Below are positions 34,092-44,182 of a stretch of 64,000 bases of DNA, piece by piece. The notes under the pieces are model-generated. The model was not told the origin of the DNA. It ran no database searches and saw only the letters and a program-made list of their open reading frames with translations. How positions within the stretch are numbered: the stretch's first letter is position 1; every line of letters begins with the position of its first letter. Origin of the DNA: Paraburkholderia piptadeniae (GTDB lineage: Bacteria > Pseudomonadota > Gammaproteobacteria > Burkholderiales > Burkholderiaceae). Location: positions 124,001-188,000 of the forward strand of contig NZ_CYGY02000017.1 of assembly GCF_900007165.1 (NCBI RefSeq), given 5' to 3'. Position numbers and translations under genes: made by a program.

Positions 34092-34955
34092 TCACAAGGA
34101 AGGGGTCACCACCACGGTACAGGTCGTTCCCGCGGAAAGCAGCACACCGTCCGGCACGGAATCGATCTTCACCCGCACGGGCACGCGCTGCGCCAGCCTT
34201 ACCCAGTTGAACGTCGGATTCACATCGGCCAGCAATTCACGGCTTTCCGGATTGTCCCGGTCGTAAATCCCTCGCGAGATGCTCTCGACGTGGCCTTTCA
34301 GCGTGCCGCCGCTCATCAGCCGGATATCGGCCTTGTCGCCGACCTTCACGTGAGGCAGCTTCGTCTCCTCGAAGTATCCATAGACCCAGAACGAGTGGCT
34401 ATCGACGATGGCGAGCTTCGCTGATCCCGCAACCGCATAGTCGCCGCGATAGACGTTCAGGTTGGTGACGTAACCATCGACGGGCGACACGACGCGAGTC
34501 CGCTCGAGGTTGAGCTTCGCCGCATCGAGCGCGGCGAGCGCCTGCTGATACTGCGCCTCGGCGGCCGTTGCGGTGTGCGTCGCGTTCTCGCGGCTTTCCT
34601 TCGATACGACGAGGCTGTCCATATCCGCGCGACGCTGTGCATCGTCACGGCGCATCTGCAACTCGGCCTTGCGCGCGGCGACGGCCGCCTGGGCCTGCTC
34701 GACGGCGATCTGATAGTGCGACGGATCGATCTGCATCAGCAGGTCGCCCTTGTGCACGAACTGGTTGTCGCGCACCGGCAACTCGACGACGGCGCCCGAC
34801 ACGTCGGGCGCGATGTTCACGACCTCGGCGCGCACGCGGCCGTCGCGCGTCCACGGCTCGTCCATGTAGTGCACCCACAGCGTACGCCCGATCAAGATCG
34901 CGATGATGAACACAACGAGCGTCGCGATAAACCCAATGATGTTTCTGATAGTCAT
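34092..34955 (-). CDS. HlyD-family membrane-fusion (periplasmic adaptor) protein
   Basis: This is a 287-residue adaptor with one N-terminal membrane span (IIGFIATLVVFIIAILIG, residues 5-22). The biotinyl-lipoyl half motifs are VNIAPDVSGAVVELPVRDNQ and ERTRVVSPVDGYVTNLNV, on either side of a short coiled-coil hairpin. It resembles AaeA/EmrA adaptors that link an inner-membrane pump to an outer-membrane channel. It is the last gene of the four-gene efflux operon; the upstream genes encode DUF1656, FUSC and NodT-type proteins. Start ATG 34955 directly precedes the conserved MTIRNIIGF. Confidence 0.92.
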   Translation of the reverse strand: MTIRNIIGFIATLVVFIIAILIGRTLWVHYMDEPWTRDGRVRAEVVNIAPDVSGAVVELPVRDNQFVHKGDLLMQIDPSHYQIAVEQAQAAVAARKAELQMRRDDAQRRADMDSLVVSKESRENATHTATAAEAQYQQALAALDAAKLNLERTRVVSPVDGYVTNLNVYRGDYAVAGSAKLAIVDSHSFWVYGYFEETKLPHVKVGDKADIRLMSGGTLKGHVESISRGIYDRDNPESRELLADVNPTFNWVRLAQRVPVRVKIDSVPDGVLLSAGTTCTVVVTPSL

Positions 34956-34968
34956 GATTCGACTCTGG

Positions 34969-35169
34969 TCAACGATAAACGGCGAGGCCCAATACGCCGC
35001 ACACACACACGAGCAGGCTCGCGCGGAACAGGGACGGGTGCCATACGACGCGATACACGCCCGTATAGGCGATCACGCGGTCCAGCACCCACGTGATCGC
35101 GGCGCCCGCAATGAACAGCAGCACGATCGCGGGCATGTACGCGTCGAGGACGGCGATCTCACGTGGCAT
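34969..35169 (-). CDS. DUF1656 small membrane protein (AaeX-like)
   Basis: This 66-residue protein has two hydrophobic segments (YMPAIVLLFIAGAAITWVL and SLLVCVCGVLGLAVY), the DUF1656 pattern. These proteins nearly always sit between a FUSC-type pump gene and its HlyD adaptor, as AaeX does in the p-hydroxybenzoate efflux operon of E. coli; their function is not settled. The start MPREIAVLDAY at 35169 overlaps the FUSC gene end by 11 bases, and the HlyD gene follows 13 bases later. Confidence 0.9.
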   Translation of the reverse strand: MPREIAVLDAYMPAIVLLFIAGAAITWVLDRVIAYTGVYRVVWHPSLFRASLLVCVCGVLGLAVYR

Positions 35170-37390
35170 GGCGAACTCCTTGTGACGCGTCGCCGCTCGC
35201 GTCTGCATCGGTGCCGAGTTGCCCCAGCGGCGATTGCGGATCGAGCAGCGCGCTTCGGATGAAATGCAGATGACTCAAGATGCGTTGCAACTGATGACGC
35301 TCTTCGCGCGGTGGCTTGAACGTCGCGAGCGTCTGCTGGACGGCGGCGATCGCATCGGCCGTCGCGGCGAGCGCGTGGTCGAGGCGCTCGGGGCGCGGCC
35401 GCGCGAAGAGACGCGCAATTGCGTCGCACGTCGCGCGCAGCGTCACGCGCCACGGCATCGACGGCCCGTAGCGCGCATCGCGCGGCAGCGTCGCGATTTC
35501 GCTGCGCAAGTCGATCGCCGCGTTGCCGGTTTCCAGCACCGCGAACATCCAGCGCATCGTGTCGCGCTTCACGTCGGGCTCGTTCGGCGCGAGCGCGTTG
35601 ATCTGGTGCATCAGGTCGCGCGTGCCGCTCTCGAAGCGCGTGCGCAGACGCCAAAGACGTTCCCACCGGGGCCCGATGTGACCACGGCACGCGAGCACCA
35701 CCTGAGCGCGCAGGTCGTTCAGCAGACGGTTGCGCAGCCATGGCGTCGACGGCGGCAACAGCACGGCGAACGCGATCGACGCGACCAGCATCGAGATCAC
35801 GAGCGCGAGCGCATCGTTGATGACGCTGCTCGGGTCGTAATGAATCACGTTGTCGGGGCCCGCAAGGTAGCAGAAGAAAATGCAATAGCCGACGCCATAG
35901 CCGGCCAGCTTCGGGCGCGTCGTCATCCACACGCCGAGCGCGAGGAATGGCGTGAGCGCCACGCACAGCAGCGGAAAGCCGTCGATATGCGGATAGATGC
36001 CGAACGTCAGCACCATCGCCAGCAGCGACGACAGCGTCGTGCCGGCCGCCATCTGGAACACGGTGCGCGTCGGATTCGGCGACGACGACGCGAGCGCGCA
36101 GACGGCGGCCGCGTCCAGCGTGAGCGTCGCGCCGCTCGGCCAGGCGGTGGCGATCCAGAAGGCGCCGAGTATCGACATCACGATCGCCGCGCGCAGACCC
36201 GCGACGCCCGCCGCGATGCCATTCGTCTTCGGCTCGTAGCGCTCGATCCAGCGCTCGCGTTCATGCGTCGCGACGGCGAGCGACGCGTAGGTCGCCGCAT
36301 ACGCGTGCAGATCGTCGACGAAGCGGTACAGCAGTTCCGCGCCCGTGTCGAAATCGAGCAAGGGCACATCGGCGTCGCCTTCGAGTTCGGCGCGCGTCGC
36401 CCGCACGCGCTTCGGCAGTTCGGCCTTGTAGGTTTCGAGCTGCGCGGCGGCGTGCGCGGCGTCGGCGGCCGTGAGCACGGGCTCGCCCGATTTGCTCAGC
36501 AACGGCGCGATCTCGCGGAAGTACGGTTCGAGCGCGGCCACGGCAGCCGTCGCACCCGCCGCGCGCAGTCGGTTCATCAGCTGATGCAGCGCGTGAAAGC
36601 GCGTCGATGCCGTCATGAACTCGCTGTTCAGACGCGACAGGCGGCCGTTGCGCATCCGCGAATCGGGGCTCTCGAACACGGCGACGCTGCGCACGGCTTC
36701 GAAGCCCACGATGTCGGCGACGAACTTCGCATTGGTGTCCTCGATGCGCGCGCGATCGGCCTTGCCCGACAGCGCCGCGCACACATAGTCGACGAACGAC
36801 GAGAAGCGCGCGCGCACCGTGCCGCGCATCTGCTCGCCCGCGTGCTCCGGAAACACGAGCGCGCTCACGACGCCCGAACAGATGATGCCGACCACGACTT
36901 CCGCGACCCGCGTGAGCGCCGTCATGAACGCGCCATCGGGATGCTGCGAGGCGGGAATGCCGATCAGCGCCGCCGTGTAGCCCGCCAGCACGAAGCCGTA
37001 CGAGCGGAAGTTGCGGTTGCGCGCAGCGCCCGCCGTGCAGATGCCGACCCAGATCGCCGTCGACACGATGAAAAGTTCCGGCTGCTGCGCGAACAGGCCG
37101 ATCAGCGCGAGCATCACGACGAGACCGATCAGCGTGCCGCAGATCCGGTAGAAGCTCTTGGCGAACACCATCCCGCTTTGCGGCTGCATCACGATGAAAA
37201 CGGTCGTCATCGCGGTGCGCGGCTGCGGCAGGTCGAGCTTCATCGCGATGCCTAGCGCGAGGAAACACGCGGCGAGCGCCTTCAAGAGGTAGATCCACGT
37301 GCGGCCGTCGGTGCGCGCCCAGTCGACGAACGCGGCGTAGAGCACGCCGGGCGCCTGGGGCGTGCGGGAAACAGAATGGTTGGTGGACAT
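35159..37390 (-). CDS. FUSC-family inner-membrane efflux protein (AaeB-like)
   Basis: This is a 743-residue protein with two similar membrane halves separated by a large soluble region (about residues 190-390). The first half contains ALAACFLALGIAMKLDLPQP and TTVFIVMQPQSGMVFAKSF, the conserved FUSC start; the second begins near GLRAAIVMSILGAFWIATAW. It resembles AaeB, which exports aromatic carboxylic acids. With the NodT-type channel, DUF1656 and HlyD adaptor it should form a tripartite efflux pump. It starts 15 bases after the channel gene. Substrate not known. Confidence 0.92.
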   Translation of the reverse strand: MSTNHSVSRTPQAPGVLYAAFVDWARTDGRTWIYLLKALAACFLALGIAMKLDLPQPRTAMTTVFIVMQPQSGMVFAKSFYRICGTLIGLVVMLALIGLFAQQPELFIVSTAIWVGICTAGAARNRNFRSYGFVLAGYTAALIGIPASQHPDGAFMTALTRVAEVVVGIICSGVVSALVFPEHAGEQMRGTVRARFSSFVDYVCAALSGKADRARIEDTNAKFVADIVGFEAVRSVAVFESPDSRMRNGRLSRLNSEFMTASTRFHALHQLMNRLRAAGATAAVAALEPYFREIAPLLSKSGEPVLTAADAAHAAAQLETYKAELPKRVRATRAELEGDADVPLLDFDTGAELLYRFVDDLHAYAATYASLAVATHERERWIERYEPKTNGIAAGVAGLRAAIVMSILGAFWIATAWPSGATLTLDAAAVCALASSSPNPTRTVFQMAAGTTLSSLLAMVLTFGIYPHIDGFPLLCVALTPFLALGVWMTTRPKLAGYGVGYCIFFCYLAGPDNVIHYDPSSVINDALALVISMLVASIAFAVLLPPSTPWLRNRLLNDLRAQVVLACRGHIGPRWERLWRLRTRFESGTRDLMHQINALAPNEPDVKRDTMRWMFAVLETGNAAIDLRSEIATLPRDARYGPSMPWRVTLRATCDAIARLFARPRPERLDHALAATADAIAAVQQTLATFKPPREERHQLQRILSHLHFIRSALLDPQSPLGQLGTDADASGDASQGVRHAT

Positions 37391-37405
37391 CGGCGGCTTC
37401 TCCCG

Positions 37406-39007
37406 TTAGCGGACGGCGGACGCGCCCGTCGTCGCGCCATTCGATGCACCCTTCAATGCACCCTTCGACCCGTCAGCCGTGGAGGCGGCCTTGCCGTCCG
37501 CTGTCCTGTCCTTGCCCTTGCCCTTGCCGTGCGCGGGCAGCACGTCCTTTTCCGTCGGGCCATCGGCGGGATCGATCAGGCCGCCGCCGAGCGCGGTGAC
37601 GAGCGTCGCGTGCGCCGACAGCTGCTCGGCCTGCACCTTCGCGACGCCTTCCTGCGCGCGCAACAATTGCGTCTGCGCGATCAGCACGTTCACGTAGTCG
37701 GTCAGGCCGCGCCGGTAGCCTTCGCGCGCGAGCTGGTAGCTCTTGCTCGCCGTCGCGACGGAACGCTGCGCGTCCTTCAGCTGCGTATCGAGCGAGCGCA
37801 TGCGCACGACCTCGTCGGCGATTTCCTTGAGCGCGGTGACGATCGTCTGGTTGTATTGCTCGACGGCCACGTCGTAGCCCGCCGATGCCGCGCCCAGTTG
37901 CGAGCGCAGACGTCCTCCCGTGAAGATGGGCAGCGACAGCGCGGGGCCCGCCGTCCAGCCGCCCGACGCCGACTTCAGAAAGCCGAACAGCGGCCCCATC
38001 GCCGCATAGCCGCCGACGGACGCGAGCAGGTCGATGTTCGGATAGAAGTCGGCCTTCGCGACGTCGATGCCGCGTGCCTGCGCGGCGACCGTCCAGCGCG
38101 CGGCGACGATGTCGGGGCGATGGCCGATCAGCTCGGCGGGCAGCGTCGACGGCAGGCCGGCGAACGCGGATAGCGACAGCTGCGGGCGCGTGATCGAGTC
38201 GCCCGCGCCGGGACCCTTGCCCGCGAGCGCGGCAAGCTGGTTGCGGCCGAGTGCGATCGATTCCTCGATCGCGTCGATCTGGCGTTCGTATTCGGGCAGC
38301 GGCGCTTCCGCCTGCGCCACTTCGAGCTGCGTGCCGATGCTGCCCTTCAGACGGCGGTTCGCCAGCGCGGCGACCTGCTGCTGCTGTTCGAGCGTCGACT
38401 TCGCGATATCGAGCAGCGCGTAGTTCAGCGACATCCCGATATAGGCGCGCACGATGTTCGATTCGAGTTCGAGCCGCGCGGCGCGGTATTCGGCGGCGCG
38501 GGCGTGCGCGACATCGAGTGCCTGTTCGGCGGCGTTCTTGTCCTTGCCCCACAGGTCGAGGTGGTACGACAGGCCGAGTTCGGCCGTGTTGTTCCACGAT
38601 TCCTGGCCGGCGAGCGGCCCGGGGCCGTAAAAGACGTTGTCCGGCCATTGCTTGCGCTGGATCTGCATGCCGCCGTTGACCTGCGGCAGCAGCGCGGACT
38701 TGGCGACGCCCGCCATCGACTGCGCCTCGCGCACGCGTGCCTGCGCGGCGGCGAGTGACGGATTGCCCGCCTGCGCCGCTTCGATCCACGCGTTCAGCTG
38801 CGGATCGTTATAGGCGCGCCACCAGTCGGCGGCGGGCCATTGGGCGTCGGCATTGGCGGCGCGGATCGCGGCGCCGGCGTCGAGCGTGGCGGGATCGGTG
38901 CGGGCGGATTCGGGAGCAATGTGCCCAGTGCTCGCACAGCCGGCGATTATCAACGAGATCGTAAGAACCGACAGTGCGGCGATCCCTTTTCTTACCGGAA
39001 ACTGCAC
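37406..39007 (-). CDS. Outer-membrane efflux lipoprotein, NodT/OprM family
   Basis: This is a 533-residue outer-membrane channel protein. The signal peptide ends in a lipobox (LIIAGCAS), so Cys at about residue 24 would be lipidated. The two OEP repeats are visible, with long helices (ALDVAHARAAEYRAARLELE; SVATASKSYQLAREGYRRGL) and the segment DFYPNIDLLASVGG. The C-terminal 60 residues are a low-complexity Lys/Gly/Ala/Thr tail, probably disordered. It is the first gene of the efflux operon, and TATAAT at 39050-39045 is a good -10 element upstream. Confidence 0.92.
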   Translation of the reverse strand: MQFPVRKGIAALSVLTISLIIAGCASTGHIAPESARTDPATLDAGAAIRAANADAQWPAADWWRAYNDPQLNAWIEAAQAGNPSLAAAQARVREAQSMAGVAKSALLPQVNGGMQIQRKQWPDNVFYGPGPLAGQESWNNTAELGLSYHLDLWGKDKNAAEQALDVAHARAAEYRAARLELESNIVRAYIGMSLNYALLDIAKSTLEQQQQVAALANRRLKGSIGTQLEVAQAEAPLPEYERQIDAIEESIALGRNQLAALAGKGPGAGDSITRPQLSLSAFAGLPSTLPAELIGHRPDIVAARWTVAAQARGIDVAKADFYPNIDLLASVGGYAAMGPLFGFLKSASGGWTAGPALSLPIFTGGRLRSQLGAASAGYDVAVEQYNQTIVTALKEIADEVVRMRSLDTQLKDAQRSVATASKSYQLAREGYRRGLTDYVNVLIAQTQLLRAQEGVAKVQAEQLSAHATLVTALGGGLIDPADGPTEKDVLPAHGKGKGKDRTADGKAASTADGSKGALKGASNGATTGASAVR

Positions 39008-39044
39008 GATTTGCTCTCCAAGAGACTATATAACTTAGGGTGTC

Positions 39045-39101
39045 ATTATATTTTTCGGATAATTAAGGAATAACCCGTAAGGGCGCAACGCATACTTACG
39101 G
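39045..39101. promoter_or_regulatory. Efflux operon promoter and candidate LysR binding site
   Basis: On the minus strand TATAAT (39050-39045) precedes the channel gene by 38 bases. Upstream of it CCGTAAG (39075-39081) and CTTACGG (39095-39101) form an exact inverted repeat with a 13-base spacer. Its position between the divergent LysR gene and the efflux promoter is typical of a LysR activation site. The region is AT-rich compared with its flanks. Confidence 0.5.
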
Positions 39102-39168
39102 AGAATGAGATAATCGTCTTTCCAAATCGTGCAACAATCCATCTGTACACAGAGACTGGATTCGAATT

Positions 39169-40107
39169 ATGGATACGCTTCAGAACATGCGCGTATTTGT
39201 CCGCGTCGTCGAAGCGGGCAGCTTTACGGGCGCGGCACAGCACCTCAACACGACGACGGCCTATGCGTCGCGTGCCGTATCCGATCTGGAGGCGCATCTG
39301 CGCACGCGTCTGTTGAACCGCACGACGCGCCGCATCGCGCTGACGGAAGCGGGCGAGCGCTATCTGCAGCGCTGCGAGCAGATCCTCGCGTACGTCGATC
39401 AGGCGGAAGCGGAAGCCAGCGACGCGCACGCGCGTCCCTCCGGCAAGCTGAAAGTCCATGCGATGACGAGCTTCGGCCAGCACTACGTGGTGCCCGCCGT
39501 CGGCCGCTATCAGCAGCGTTATCCGGACGTCCATCTCGAACTGACGCTCGCGCAGCGCATGCCCGATCTGCTCGACGAAGGCTATGACGTCGCGCTCGTG
39601 CTCGCGCAGAGCCTGCCGGACTCGGGGCTCGTGTCACAGCGCCTCGGCAGCGCGTTCAGCATCGCGTGCGCATCGCCCGATTATCTGGAGCGCAACGGCG
39701 TGCCGCAGACGCTTGCCGATCTGCGCGGCCATACCTGCCTGCAGATGATCACGCCTGTCATGCCCGCCGACGAATGGACGTTCGACGGTCCGAACGGCCA
39801 GGAAACGCTGCATCTCGGCGCGACCACGTTCCAGATCAACGTCGCGGAAGCGATGGCCGTGGCTGTGCGCGAAGGGATGGGCGTCGCGGTGCTGCCGATC
39901 TATTCGGCGATTGCGGGCTTGCGCAGCGGCCAGCTCGTGTGGATTCTCCCCGAGTACATCTCGCAGGAGATGAACGTGTACGCGCTGTATCCGTCGCGGC
40001 AGTATCTGGACGCGAAGATCCGCACGTGGGTCGAATTCCTGCGCGACGAACTGCCCGCGACGCTTGCCGCCGATCAGGCCGAACTGCGCAAATTCGCGCG
40101 GACGTAA
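39169..40107 (+). CDS. LysR-family transcriptional regulator (AaeR-like)
   Basis: This is a 312-residue regulator with an N-terminal winged helix (DTLQNMRVFVRVVEAGSFTG, with AAQHLNTTTAYASRAVSDLE as helix-turn-helix) and a C-terminal LysR substrate-binding domain (about residues 90-300). It is transcribed divergently from the aromatic-acid type efflux operon, as AaeR is from aaeXAB, and probably activates that operon in response to an exported compound. Start ATG 39169. The effector is unknown. Confidence 0.9.
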   Translation: MDTLQNMRVFVRVVEAGSFTGAAQHLNTTTAYASRAVSDLEAHLRTRLLNRTTRRIALTEAGERYLQRCEQILAYVDQAEAEASDAHARPSGKLKVHAMTSFGQHYVVPAVGRYQQRYPDVHLELTLAQRMPDLLDEGYDVALVLAQSLPDSGLVSQRLGSAFSIACASPDYLERNGVPQTLADLRGHTCLQMITPVMPADEWTFDGPNGQETLHLGATTFQINVAEAMAVAVREGMGVAVLPIYSAIAGLRSGQLVWILPEYISQEMNVYALYPSRQYLDAKIRTWVEFLRDELPATLAADQAELRKFART

Positions 40108-40287
40108 AACCGGCTGGCCGCGGCCATGCGATGTACTGCGTGATGCAGCAAAGACCTTTGACGCTCTGTTACATCCCGCCGTTGCGCCGCAACACTTCCT
40201 TACTTCCTCGCGGCAGCGGGTTTGCTAACGTTTCGTCAAGGCCGAGATCTTCCGGCACGCAGGCACATCTGAAACGAAGAGGAAATC

Positions 40288-40446
40288 ATGGATACGCATC
40301 TGATGATCGGCGTCGCCGTCATGCTCGGACTGATTGGAATCGCGGCGTCGCGCGACATTCTCAGACGGCTGCGGCCGCAGCCGCGGCTTGCGCCCGTGCG
40401 TGCCGATCAGTCCGCGCAGCGCCGGCGCGATGCCAGCAGCATGTAG
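40288..40446 (+). CDS. Small single-span membrane protein, 52 residues
   Basis: ATG 40288 is preceded by GAGGAAA at a good distance and opens a 52-codon frame to TAG at 40444. The product begins MDTHLMIGVAVMLGLIGIAA, one clear hydrophobic segment (about residues 5-20). A strongly basic tail follows (RDILRRLRPQPRLAPVRADQ), so it would insert with the tail in the cytoplasm. I do not recognise a family. It stands alone between the LysR gene and a phosphoesterase on the other strand, with its own 180-base upstream region. Confidence 0.6.
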   Translation: MDTHLMIGVAVMLGLIGIAASRDILRRLRPQPRLAPVRADQSAQRRRDASSM

Positions 40447-40487
40447 TCGGCAGATAACAGACCTTTAGGCAGTTTTCAGGCAGACCT

Positions 40488-41339
40488 TCAGAGTTCCACG
40501 ACCTTGTCCCACGCGAACTCGGTGTTTTCGCGCTGACGCGTGCGGCGGTCGATATAGCCGCGCGGATTGCAGACAACGCGCGTGCCGTTCTCCACGTAAT
40601 CGAAGGCCGTGTGCGTGTGTCCGTGGACCCACAGCGCGACAGGCGCGCGCACGAGCGACGGCAGGTGATTCACGAAGCCCGCCGAAACGCGATCGTCCGC
40701 GTAACGCTCGGCGAGACTGCGCCGATGCGGCGCGTGATGCGTGACGACGATCGTCTTGCCGTCGAACGGTTTGGCCAGTTCCGCTTCGAGCCACGCGCGC
40801 GCCTGCCGATGAAGCGCGAGCGTGTCGGCGGCGGTCAGGTTGCGCGGCGTGTTGTCCTGTACGCCGTTCTCGCGGCGCGGGGCCGGCGCATCGTCGGCAT
40901 CGCTGCCCGCCGTCCACGTCACCTGAATCAATCCCCGATAGTCGAGCATCACGCGCTCGGCGGCCGCGATCGATGTTGCGCGCGAGTCTTCATCGGCGCC
41001 ATACAGGTCGAAGTCGGTCCACAGCGTCGTGCCGAGCACACGCCAGCCGCCATCCGGATCGACGAGCGTCGCGTTGTTGAGGAAGTGCACGTTGTCGACG
41101 CTCGCGGCCGCGTCGTGCATCGCCGCTTCGAGCGCGCCGAACTCGCCGTCGTAATACTCGTGATTGCCCGGCACGTAGACGACGGGTACCGTGCCGTCGA
41201 ATGTTTCAGCAGCCCAGCGCAACCCTTCGGCGTGGTTGTGAATATCGCCTGCCAGCACGACGAGATCGGCGTTGGCATGCGGGATCACTTCCGGCTCGTC
41301 GCACTCGAGATGCAGGTCGGACAGCACGCGAATCTTCAT
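40488..41339 (-). CDS. Calcineurin-like metallophosphoesterase
   Basis: This 283-residue protein carries the metallophosphoesterase motifs in order: LSDLHLE (residues 6-12), LAGDIHNH, VPGNHEYYD, VTHHAPHRRS and WVHGHTHTAFDY. These bind a two-metal centre and define a phosphoesterase; the substrate is not evident. A short insertion after the fourth block (ENGVQDNTPRN) varies within the family. It follows the FAD-oxidoreductase gene on the same strand after 27 bases, so the two may be co-transcribed. Confidence 0.88.
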   Translation of the reverse strand: MKIRVLSDLHLECDEPEVIPHANADLVVLAGDIHNHAEGLRWAAETFDGTVPVVYVPGNHEYYDGEFGALEAAMHDAAASVDNVHFLNNATLVDPDGGWRVLGTTLWTDFDLYGADEDSRATSIAAAERVMLDYRGLIQVTWTAGSDADDAPAPRRENGVQDNTPRNLTAADTLALHRQARAWLEAELAKPFDGKTIVVTHHAPHRRSLAERYADDRVSAGFVNHLPSLVRAPVALWVHGHTHTAFDYVENGTRVVCNPRGYIDRRTRQRENTEFAWDKVVEL

Positions 41340-41366
41340 AAACGCCTCTCGTCGATACCGATGCCG

Positions 41367-42794
41367 TTAGCGTAGCACCTTGCCGGGATTCATCAGGTTG
41401 AGCGGATCGAATGCTGTTTTCAGTGTCTTCATCAGACGCACTTCGACGTCCGACTTGTAATGCGCGGCTTCGTCGATTTTCAGCTGTCCGACTCCGTGCT
41501 CCGCGCTGATGCTGCCGCGATGCCGATGCACGCTGTCGTAGACGATCTGATTCATCGTGCTCTGGTACTGGGCAAGAAACGCTTTCGCATCGACGCCTTC
41601 CGGCGCCTGCACGTTGTAGTGCAGATTGCCGTCGCCGAGATGGCCGAACGTGACCATGCGCGCGCCCGGCACGGCCTTCGCGATCGCGGCGTCGGTTTCG
41701 TCGATGAAGTGGCCGATGCGCGAAATCGGCACGGCGATATCGTGCTTGATGTTCAATCCTTCTTCGGCCTGCGCAAGGGGAATGTGCTCGCGCAGATTCC
41801 AGAATGCCTTCGACTGCGCGAGATTTTCCGCGACGATGGCATCTTCGACGAGATTGTCTTCGAGCGCCGTTTCCATCAGCCGCTCGAAGAGGGCGCGCGC
41901 GTGCTCCTCGCTCTCGCTGTCCGACAGTTCGAGCAGCACGATCTGCGCGTGCCGTTGCGCGAACGGATAGCGCATCTGCGGGAAATGCTTGCCCACGAGT
42001 TGCAGGCAGAAATCCGACATCAGCTCGAAGCCCGTCAGCAGCGGCCCGGCGTGACGCTGCGCGAGCGACAGAAAATCCAGCGCGGCATGCGGCGACGGCA
42101 GCGCGGCGAGCGCGGTCACGCGCGCGGCCGGTTGCGGATGCAGCTTCATCACGGCAGCCGTGATGATGCCGAGCGTGCCTTCCGCGCCGATGAAGAGATC
42201 GCGCAGATCGTAGCCCGTATTGTCCTTGCGCAGTCCGCGCAGCCCGTCCCACAGCTCGCCTTGCGGCGTCACCACTTCGAGGCCGAGACACAGCTCGCGT
42301 GTGTTGCCGTAGCGCAGCACGCCCGTGCCGCCCGCGTTCGTGGACAGATTGCCGCCGATCGAGCAACTGCCTTCCGCCGCGAGGCTCAGCGGGAACAGGC
42401 GTCCCGCCGCTTCGGCGCGCGCCTGCATGTCCGCGAGCACGACACCCGCTTCGACGGTGATCGTGTTGTTGTGCGGATCGACGTCGCGCACGCGGTTCAG
42501 GCGCTTGAGACTCAGCACGGCTTGTGCGCCGCTCGCATCGGGCGTGGCGCCGCCGGCGAGGCCCGTATTGCCGCCTTGCGGCACGATCGCGACGCGGTGC
42601 TCGTTCGCGAGCCGCACGAGCGCGGCGACCTCCTCAGCCGTCGACGGGCACAGCACCGCGCACGCGATGCCCGTGTAGCGGCGGCGCCAGTCGGTCAGAA
42701 AAGGCGCGGTGTCGTGCGGATCGGTGAGGACGTGCGCGGCGCCGATGGCATCGATGCACGCGGCGACGAAGGGCGAAGTAGCGGCGGAATTCAT
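41367..42794 (-). CDS. FAD-binding oxidoreductase (D-2-hydroxyacid dehydrogenase type)
   Basis: This is a 475-residue flavoprotein of the GlcD/D-lactate dehydrogenase class. The PCMH FAD-binding domain includes VPQGGNTGLAGGATPD (about residues 72-87) and SIGGNLSTNAGGTGVLRYGN. The C-terminal domain includes TFGHLGDGNLHYNVQ, SAEHGVGQLK and DPLNLMNPGKVL. Family members oxidise D-lactate, glycolate or D-2-hydroxyglutarate and pass electrons to the respiratory chain. No glcE/glcF genes are adjacent, which argues for a single-subunit enzyme such as D-lactate or D-2-hydroxyglutarate dehydrogenase. Confidence 0.9.
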   Translation of the reverse strand: MNSAATSPFVAACIDAIGAAHVLTDPHDTAPFLTDWRRRYTGIACAVLCPSTAEEVAALVRLANEHRVAIVPQGGNTGLAGGATPDASGAQAVLSLKRLNRVRDVDPHNNTITVEAGVVLADMQARAEAAGRLFPLSLAAEGSCSIGGNLSTNAGGTGVLRYGNTRELCLGLEVVTPQGELWDGLRGLRKDNTGYDLRDLFIGAEGTLGIITAAVMKLHPQPAARVTALAALPSPHAALDFLSLAQRHAGPLLTGFELMSDFCLQLVGKHFPQMRYPFAQRHAQIVLLELSDSESEEHARALFERLMETALEDNLVEDAIVAENLAQSKAFWNLREHIPLAQAEEGLNIKHDIAVPISRIGHFIDETDAAIAKAVPGARMVTFGHLGDGNLHYNVQAPEGVDAKAFLAQYQSTMNQIVYDSVHRHRGSISAEHGVGQLKIDEAAHYKSDVEVRLMKTLKTAFDPLNLMNPGKVLR

Positions 42795-42934
42795 GTTGGT
42801 CGGTCAGAACGGGTAGGGCGGGGTCGGCTCGTGCGCGAATCGCGCTCGCGCGGGTTGGGCGGCTGTGGCTATGGTGGCCACCGGGTCGTCGGAGCGCTGC
42901 GCGGCGGGGCTGGCGTCGCGCGGCGGCGGGCAAT

Positions 42935-43363
42935 TCAGGTCGAACCGCTTGCTGGTCCGCTTGCAGGTCCATTCTCGCGCGCATGCCGTTTCGCAGCCCG
43001 CTTGAACGGCGCGACATAGACGAGCGCACAGACGAAGAACGTCGCGGAAAGCAGCACTTCGCACCAGCCGAGGCGAGCGCTCAGGCCGCGGTCGGACATG
43101 CCGCGCACGATGCCTTCCATCAGATACAGCAGGCTCAGCATCGACGCCCATTGCAGCGTATAGAGCCGCTTGCGGAACACGCCCGGCAGAGCGAGCAGCA
43201 GCGGCACGGCCTTGAGCACCAGCAGCGAGCCGCCCGCGCGCAACGGCGCGAGCCACCATTCCCACGCGACGCACAGCGCGATCAATGCAATGAGCGCAAG
43301 CGCCGCGCCCGCTGCTGCGGCGCGATTGCCCTGCGTGCCCGTGATGGCTGCGTCGCGCGGCAT
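42935..43363 (-). CDS. DUF2069 inner-membrane protein
   Basis: This is a 142-residue protein with four membrane spans (about residues 18-38, 47-62, 70-85 and 103-118). The pattern CVAWEWWLAPLRAGGSLLVL with KAVPLLLALPGVFRKRLYTL matches DUF2069 proteins, which are usually encoded next to a wrbA-type gene as here. The start ATG 43363 lies two bases after the quinone-reductase stop. The C-terminus is a basic, probably disordered tail. Function not known. Confidence 0.85.
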   Translation of the reverse strand: MPRDAAITGTQGNRAAAAGAALALIALIALCVAWEWWLAPLRAGGSLLVLKAVPLLLALPGVFRKRLYTLQWASMLSLLYLMEGIVRGMSDRGLSARLGWCEVLLSATFFVCALVYVAPFKRAAKRHARENGPASGPASGST

Positions 43364-43365
43364 GT

Positions 43366-44034
<669 letters not shown>

Positions 44035-44182
44035 TCATCTCTCTTGCTTGCGGTCCGCTTTCGGGTGACTGCTTTCGGATGAATCAACCGTGGGTTCGTC
44101 GAACGCCTGATGATGCGTCGGCCGTCACGCGCATGCGGGCGCGTGTATCGAAGTCGAAAGTCGAAAGTCGGAGGAGGTTGTC

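Noticed and set aside
44140..44182. Short direct repeat GTCGAAA before the YihY gene
   Set aside because: Only two to three short copies are present, which is easily explained by chance or slippage.
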